Assembly (NCBI GenBank): GCA_964036045.1 | Contig: CAXIWF010000703.1 | Span: 60,038 to 124,037 of the forward strand | DNA: 64,000 nt | DNA from: Eutreptiella sp. 'Long Island Sound 2002' | Taxonomy: Eukaryota; Euglenozoa; Euglenophyceae; Eutreptiales; Eutreptiaceae | Direction of reading: 5' to 3' | The notes under the pieces: generated by a model | The model's database searches: none | What the model was told of the DNA's origin: nothing | The model's input: the letters and a program-made list of their open reading frames with translations, nothing else | Shown: positions 60,701-64,000 of the stretch, piece by piece | Position numbering within the stretch: the first letter of the stretch is position 1 | Layout of the letters: each line of letters begins with the position of its first letter | Translations under genes and position numbers: made by a program

Positions 60701-63700
60701 CGGCACAGGCCACCGTACCCCGCCCTTTCATGTCCCAACACCCCATTCAAAAACACCCACCCCTCCTTCATCCGCATCAACACGCCATACCTACACTTTC
60801 GTGCGACCCCCCGTATGTGCTCGCATTCACATTTGCATCCCACTGCACCCACCCAACCCCACACAGGCCACCGTACCTCGCCCTTTCATGTCCCAACACC
60901 CCATTCAAAAACACCCACCCCTCCCCCATCCGCATCAACACGCCATACCTACACTTTCCTACAACCCCCCCAATGTGCTCACATTCACATTTGCATCCCA
61001 CCGCATCCACCCAACCCGGCACAGGCCACGGTACCCCGCCATTTCATGTTCCAACACCCCATTCAAAAACACCCACCCCTCCCCCATCCGCCTCAACACG
61101 GCATACCTACACTTTCGTGCAACCCCCCAAATGTGCTCACATTCACATTTGCATCCCACCGCATCCACCCAACCCCACACAGGCCACCGTACCCCGCCCT
61201 TTCATGTCCCAACACCCCATTCAAAAACACCCACCCCTCCCCCATCCGCCTCAACACGGCATACCTACACTTTCGTGCAACCCCCCAAATGTGCTCGGAT
61301 TCACATTTGCATCCCACCGCATCCACCCAACCCGGCACAGGCCACGGTACCCCGCCGTTTCATGTTCCAACACCCCATTGAAAAACACCCACCCCTCCCC
61401 CATCCGCATCAACACGCCATACCTGCACTTTCTTGCAACCCTCCCAATGTGCTCACATTCACATTTGCATCCCATCGCATCCACCCAACCCGGCACAGGC
61501 CACGGTACCCCGCCATTTCATGTTCCAACACCTATTCAAAAACACCCACCCCTCCCCCATCCGCCTCAACACGGCATACCTACACTTTCGTGAAACCACC
61601 CAAATGTGCTCACATTCACATTTGCATCCCGACGCACCCATCCAATTCCACACAGGCCACCGTACCCCGCCCTTTCATGTCCCAACAACCCATTCAAAAA
61701 GAACCACACACCAGCATCCGCATCAACACGCCGTACCTACACTTGTGGTAATCACCAGAGAGACCAGCAAGGGGAGCATCCCGGGTGAGCAACTATGGCT
61801 TGGAATGTGATGTAATGATCGAGGGGAGGGCAGCTGTGGAGTGCACCTCATTGCAAAGATGTTAGGAGGCCGTGGTGCAGTGCATGGTACAACCAGCACC
61901 CCCTCTGTGTAGCGAAAAACATAGCCGATTTTTACCCCAATTTTACTAGCGAGCGGTGGACCTTAATGGAGCCACCGCGGCTGGAAATGTTTTTGCCTGG
62001 CAAAGCCAGTTCAGATGTCCATGGCAGCATCGCCCTTTCATGTTCCAACGACCCATTCAAAAACACCCACCCCTCCCCCATCCGCATCAACACGCCATAC
62101 CTACACTTTCCTACAACCCCCCCAATGTGCTTACATTCACATTTGCATCCCACCGCATCCACCCAACCCGGCACAGGCCACGGTACCCCGCCATTTCATG
62201 TTCCAACACCCCATTCAAAAACACCCACCCCTCCCCCATCCGCCTCAACGCGGCATACCTACACTTTCGTGCAACCCCCGAAATGTGCTCACATTCACAT
62301 TTGCATCCCACCGCATCCACCCAACCCCACACAGGCCACCGTACCCCGCCCTTTCATGTCCCAACACCCCATTCAAAAACACCCACCCCTCCTCCATCCG
62401 CATCAACAGGCCATACCTACACTTTCGTGCGACCCCCCGTATGTGCTCACATTCACATTTGCATCCCACTGCACCCACCCAACCCCACACAGGCCACCGT
62501 ACCTCGCCCTTTCGTGTTCCAACACCCCATTCAAAAACACCCACCCCTCCCCCATCCGCATCAACACGCCATACCTGCACTTTCTTGCAACCCTCCCAAT
62601 GTGCTCACATTCACATTTGCATCCCAGCGCATCCACCCAACCCGGCACAGGCCACGGTACCCCGCCATTTCATGTTCCAACACCCCATTCAAAAACACCC
62701 ACCCCTCCCCCATCCGCCTCAACACGGCATACCTACACTTTCGTGCAACCCCCCAAATGGGCTCACATTCACATTTACATCCCACCGCACCCATCCAATT
62801 CCACACAGGCCACCGTACCCCGCCCTTTCATGTCCCAACAACCCATTCAAAAAGAACCACACACCAGCATCCGCATCAACACGCCGTACCTACACTTGTG
62901 GTAATCACCAGAGAGACCAGCAAGGGGAGCATCCCGGGTGAGCAACTATGGCTTGGAATGTGATGTAATGATAGAGGGGAGGGCAGCTGTGGAGTGCACC
63001 TCATTGCAAAGATGTTAGGAGGCCGTGGTGCAGTGCATGGTACAACCAGCACCCCCTCTGTGTAGCGAAAAACATAGCCGATTTTTACCCCAATTTTGCA
63101 GCGAGCGGTGGACCTTAATGGAGCCACCGCGGCTGGAAATGTTTTTGCCTGGCAAAGCCAGTTCAGATGTCCATGGCAGCATCGCCCTTTCATGTTCCAA
63201 CGACCCATTCAAAAACACCCACCCCTCCCCCATCCGCATCAACACGCCATACCTACACTTTCCTACAACCCCTCCAATGTGCTTACATTCACATTTGCAT
63301 CCCACCGCATCCACCCAACCCGGCACAGGCCACGGTACCCCGCCATTTCATGTTCCAACACCCCATTCAAAAACACCCACCCCTCCCCCATCCGCCTCAA
63401 CGCGGCATACCTACACTTTCGTGCAACCCCCCAAATGTGCTCACATTCACATTTGCATCCCACCGCATCCACCCAACCCGGCACAGGCCACCGTACCCCG
63501 CCCTTTCATGTCCCAACACCCCATTCAAAAACACCCACCCCTCCTTCATCCGCATCAACACGCCATACCTACACTTTCGTGCGACCCCCCGTATGTGCTC
63601 GCATTCACATTTGCATCCCACTGCACCCACCCAACCCCACACAGGCCACCGTACCTCGCCCTTTCATGTCCCAACACCCCATTCAAAAACACCCACCCCT

Positions 63701-64000
63701 CCCCCATCCGCATCAACACGCCATACCTACACTTTCCTACAACCCCCCCAATGTGCTCACATTCACATTTGCATCCCACCGCATCCACCCAACCCGGCAC
63801 AGGCCACGGTACCCCGCCATTTCATGTTCCAACACCCCATTCAAAAACACCCACCCCTCCCCCATCCGCCTCAACACGGCATACCTACACTTTCGTGCAA
63901 CCCCCCAAATGTGCTCACATTCACATTTGCATCCCACCGCATCCACCCAACCCCACACAGGCCACCGTACCCCGCCCTTTCATGTCCCAACACCCCATTC
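57735..64000 (+). repeat. 158-bp satellite array with R modules, unit E (runs off the window)
   Basis: Blocks of 1, 4, 5, 8, 5 and at least 5 monomers, with R at 57969-58249, 58964-59244, 60117-60397, 61743-62023 and 62896-63175. The last R has TTTTGCAGCGAGC where all others have TTTTACTAGCGAGC, a one-base deletion plus substitutions. The block order starts like unit A (4, 5) and then matches B and C (8, 5). Confidence 0.95.

Noticed and set aside
1-64000. tRNA, U-snRNA other than SL, or 18S/28S rRNA genes
   Set aside because: I looked for cloverleaf-type B boxes and conserved snRNA and rRNA cores on both strands by eye and found none. Short degenerate cases could be missed.

Overview
This window looks like repetitive nuclear DNA from a euglenid, most likely Euglena gracilis or a close relative. 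The identification rests on two RNA genes. The SL RNA gene at 20723 begins with the Euglena spliced leader: ACTTTCTGAGTG, then TCTA, a tract of eight T, CG, and an intron-like GT. About 650 bases upstream of each complete SL gene lies a 5S rRNA sequence with the euglenid-type core and an immediate T-run. Linkage of SL RNA and 5S rRNA genes is known in Euglena. I see no convincing protein-coding gene, tRNA, CRISPR array or standard transposase gene. Nearly every open reading frame is a by-product of C-rich, stop-poor tandem repeats.

The 64 kb is a tandem macrosatellite of five units in one orientation. Taking base 1 as the phase point, they are unit A 1-20734, B 20735-34931 (14,197 bp), C 34932-49311 (14,380 bp), D 49312-55336 (truncated) and E 55337-64000 (starts internally, runs off the end). 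The units are nearly identical base for base where they align. They differ mainly in the number of satellite monomers and in a few large deletions.

The order inside a full unit, with unit A coordinates, is as follows. SL RNA gene (1-89, 5' end cut by the window). A post-SL spacer with a G-quadruplex-prone 200-bp repeat (297-496). An AT-rich region of degenerate TATCCTAA repeats with about 310-415 bp higher-order periodicity (1405-3365), ending in an 87-bp palindrome. A gene-free spacer. A 12-bp minisatellite (4083-4329). Two direct copies of a 210-bp module, F1 and F2 (4338-4966). A large array of 158-bp satellite monomers (4967-16039), interrupted at quantised distances by a 281-bp module R, which is the reverse complement of the F2 region. 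A gene-free segment with hairpins and a CA-type minisatellite (16040-18222). A 181-bp tandem repeat (18645-19230). A 149-bp duplication. A second copy of the G-rich 200-bp repeat. Then the 5S sequence, a 397-bp element with 25-bp terminal inverted repeats, and the next SL RNA gene.

Only the 5S and SL genes have a recognisable function: ribosome assembly and trans-splicing of mRNA leaders. Every complete copy carries something unusual. The 5S at 19962 has lost the 5' strand of helix I but sits beside a canonical SL. The 5S copies at 34155 and 48535 have perfect helix I but appear one base short in loop C, and sit beside SL copies with T-to-G at leader position 5. The locus may therefore be a decaying or specialised satellite derivative of a 5S-SL array. 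The ends of the satellite array in units B, C and D join different points of the flanking sequence, so the array is a breakpoint hotspot (or, less interestingly, a place where assembly failed).
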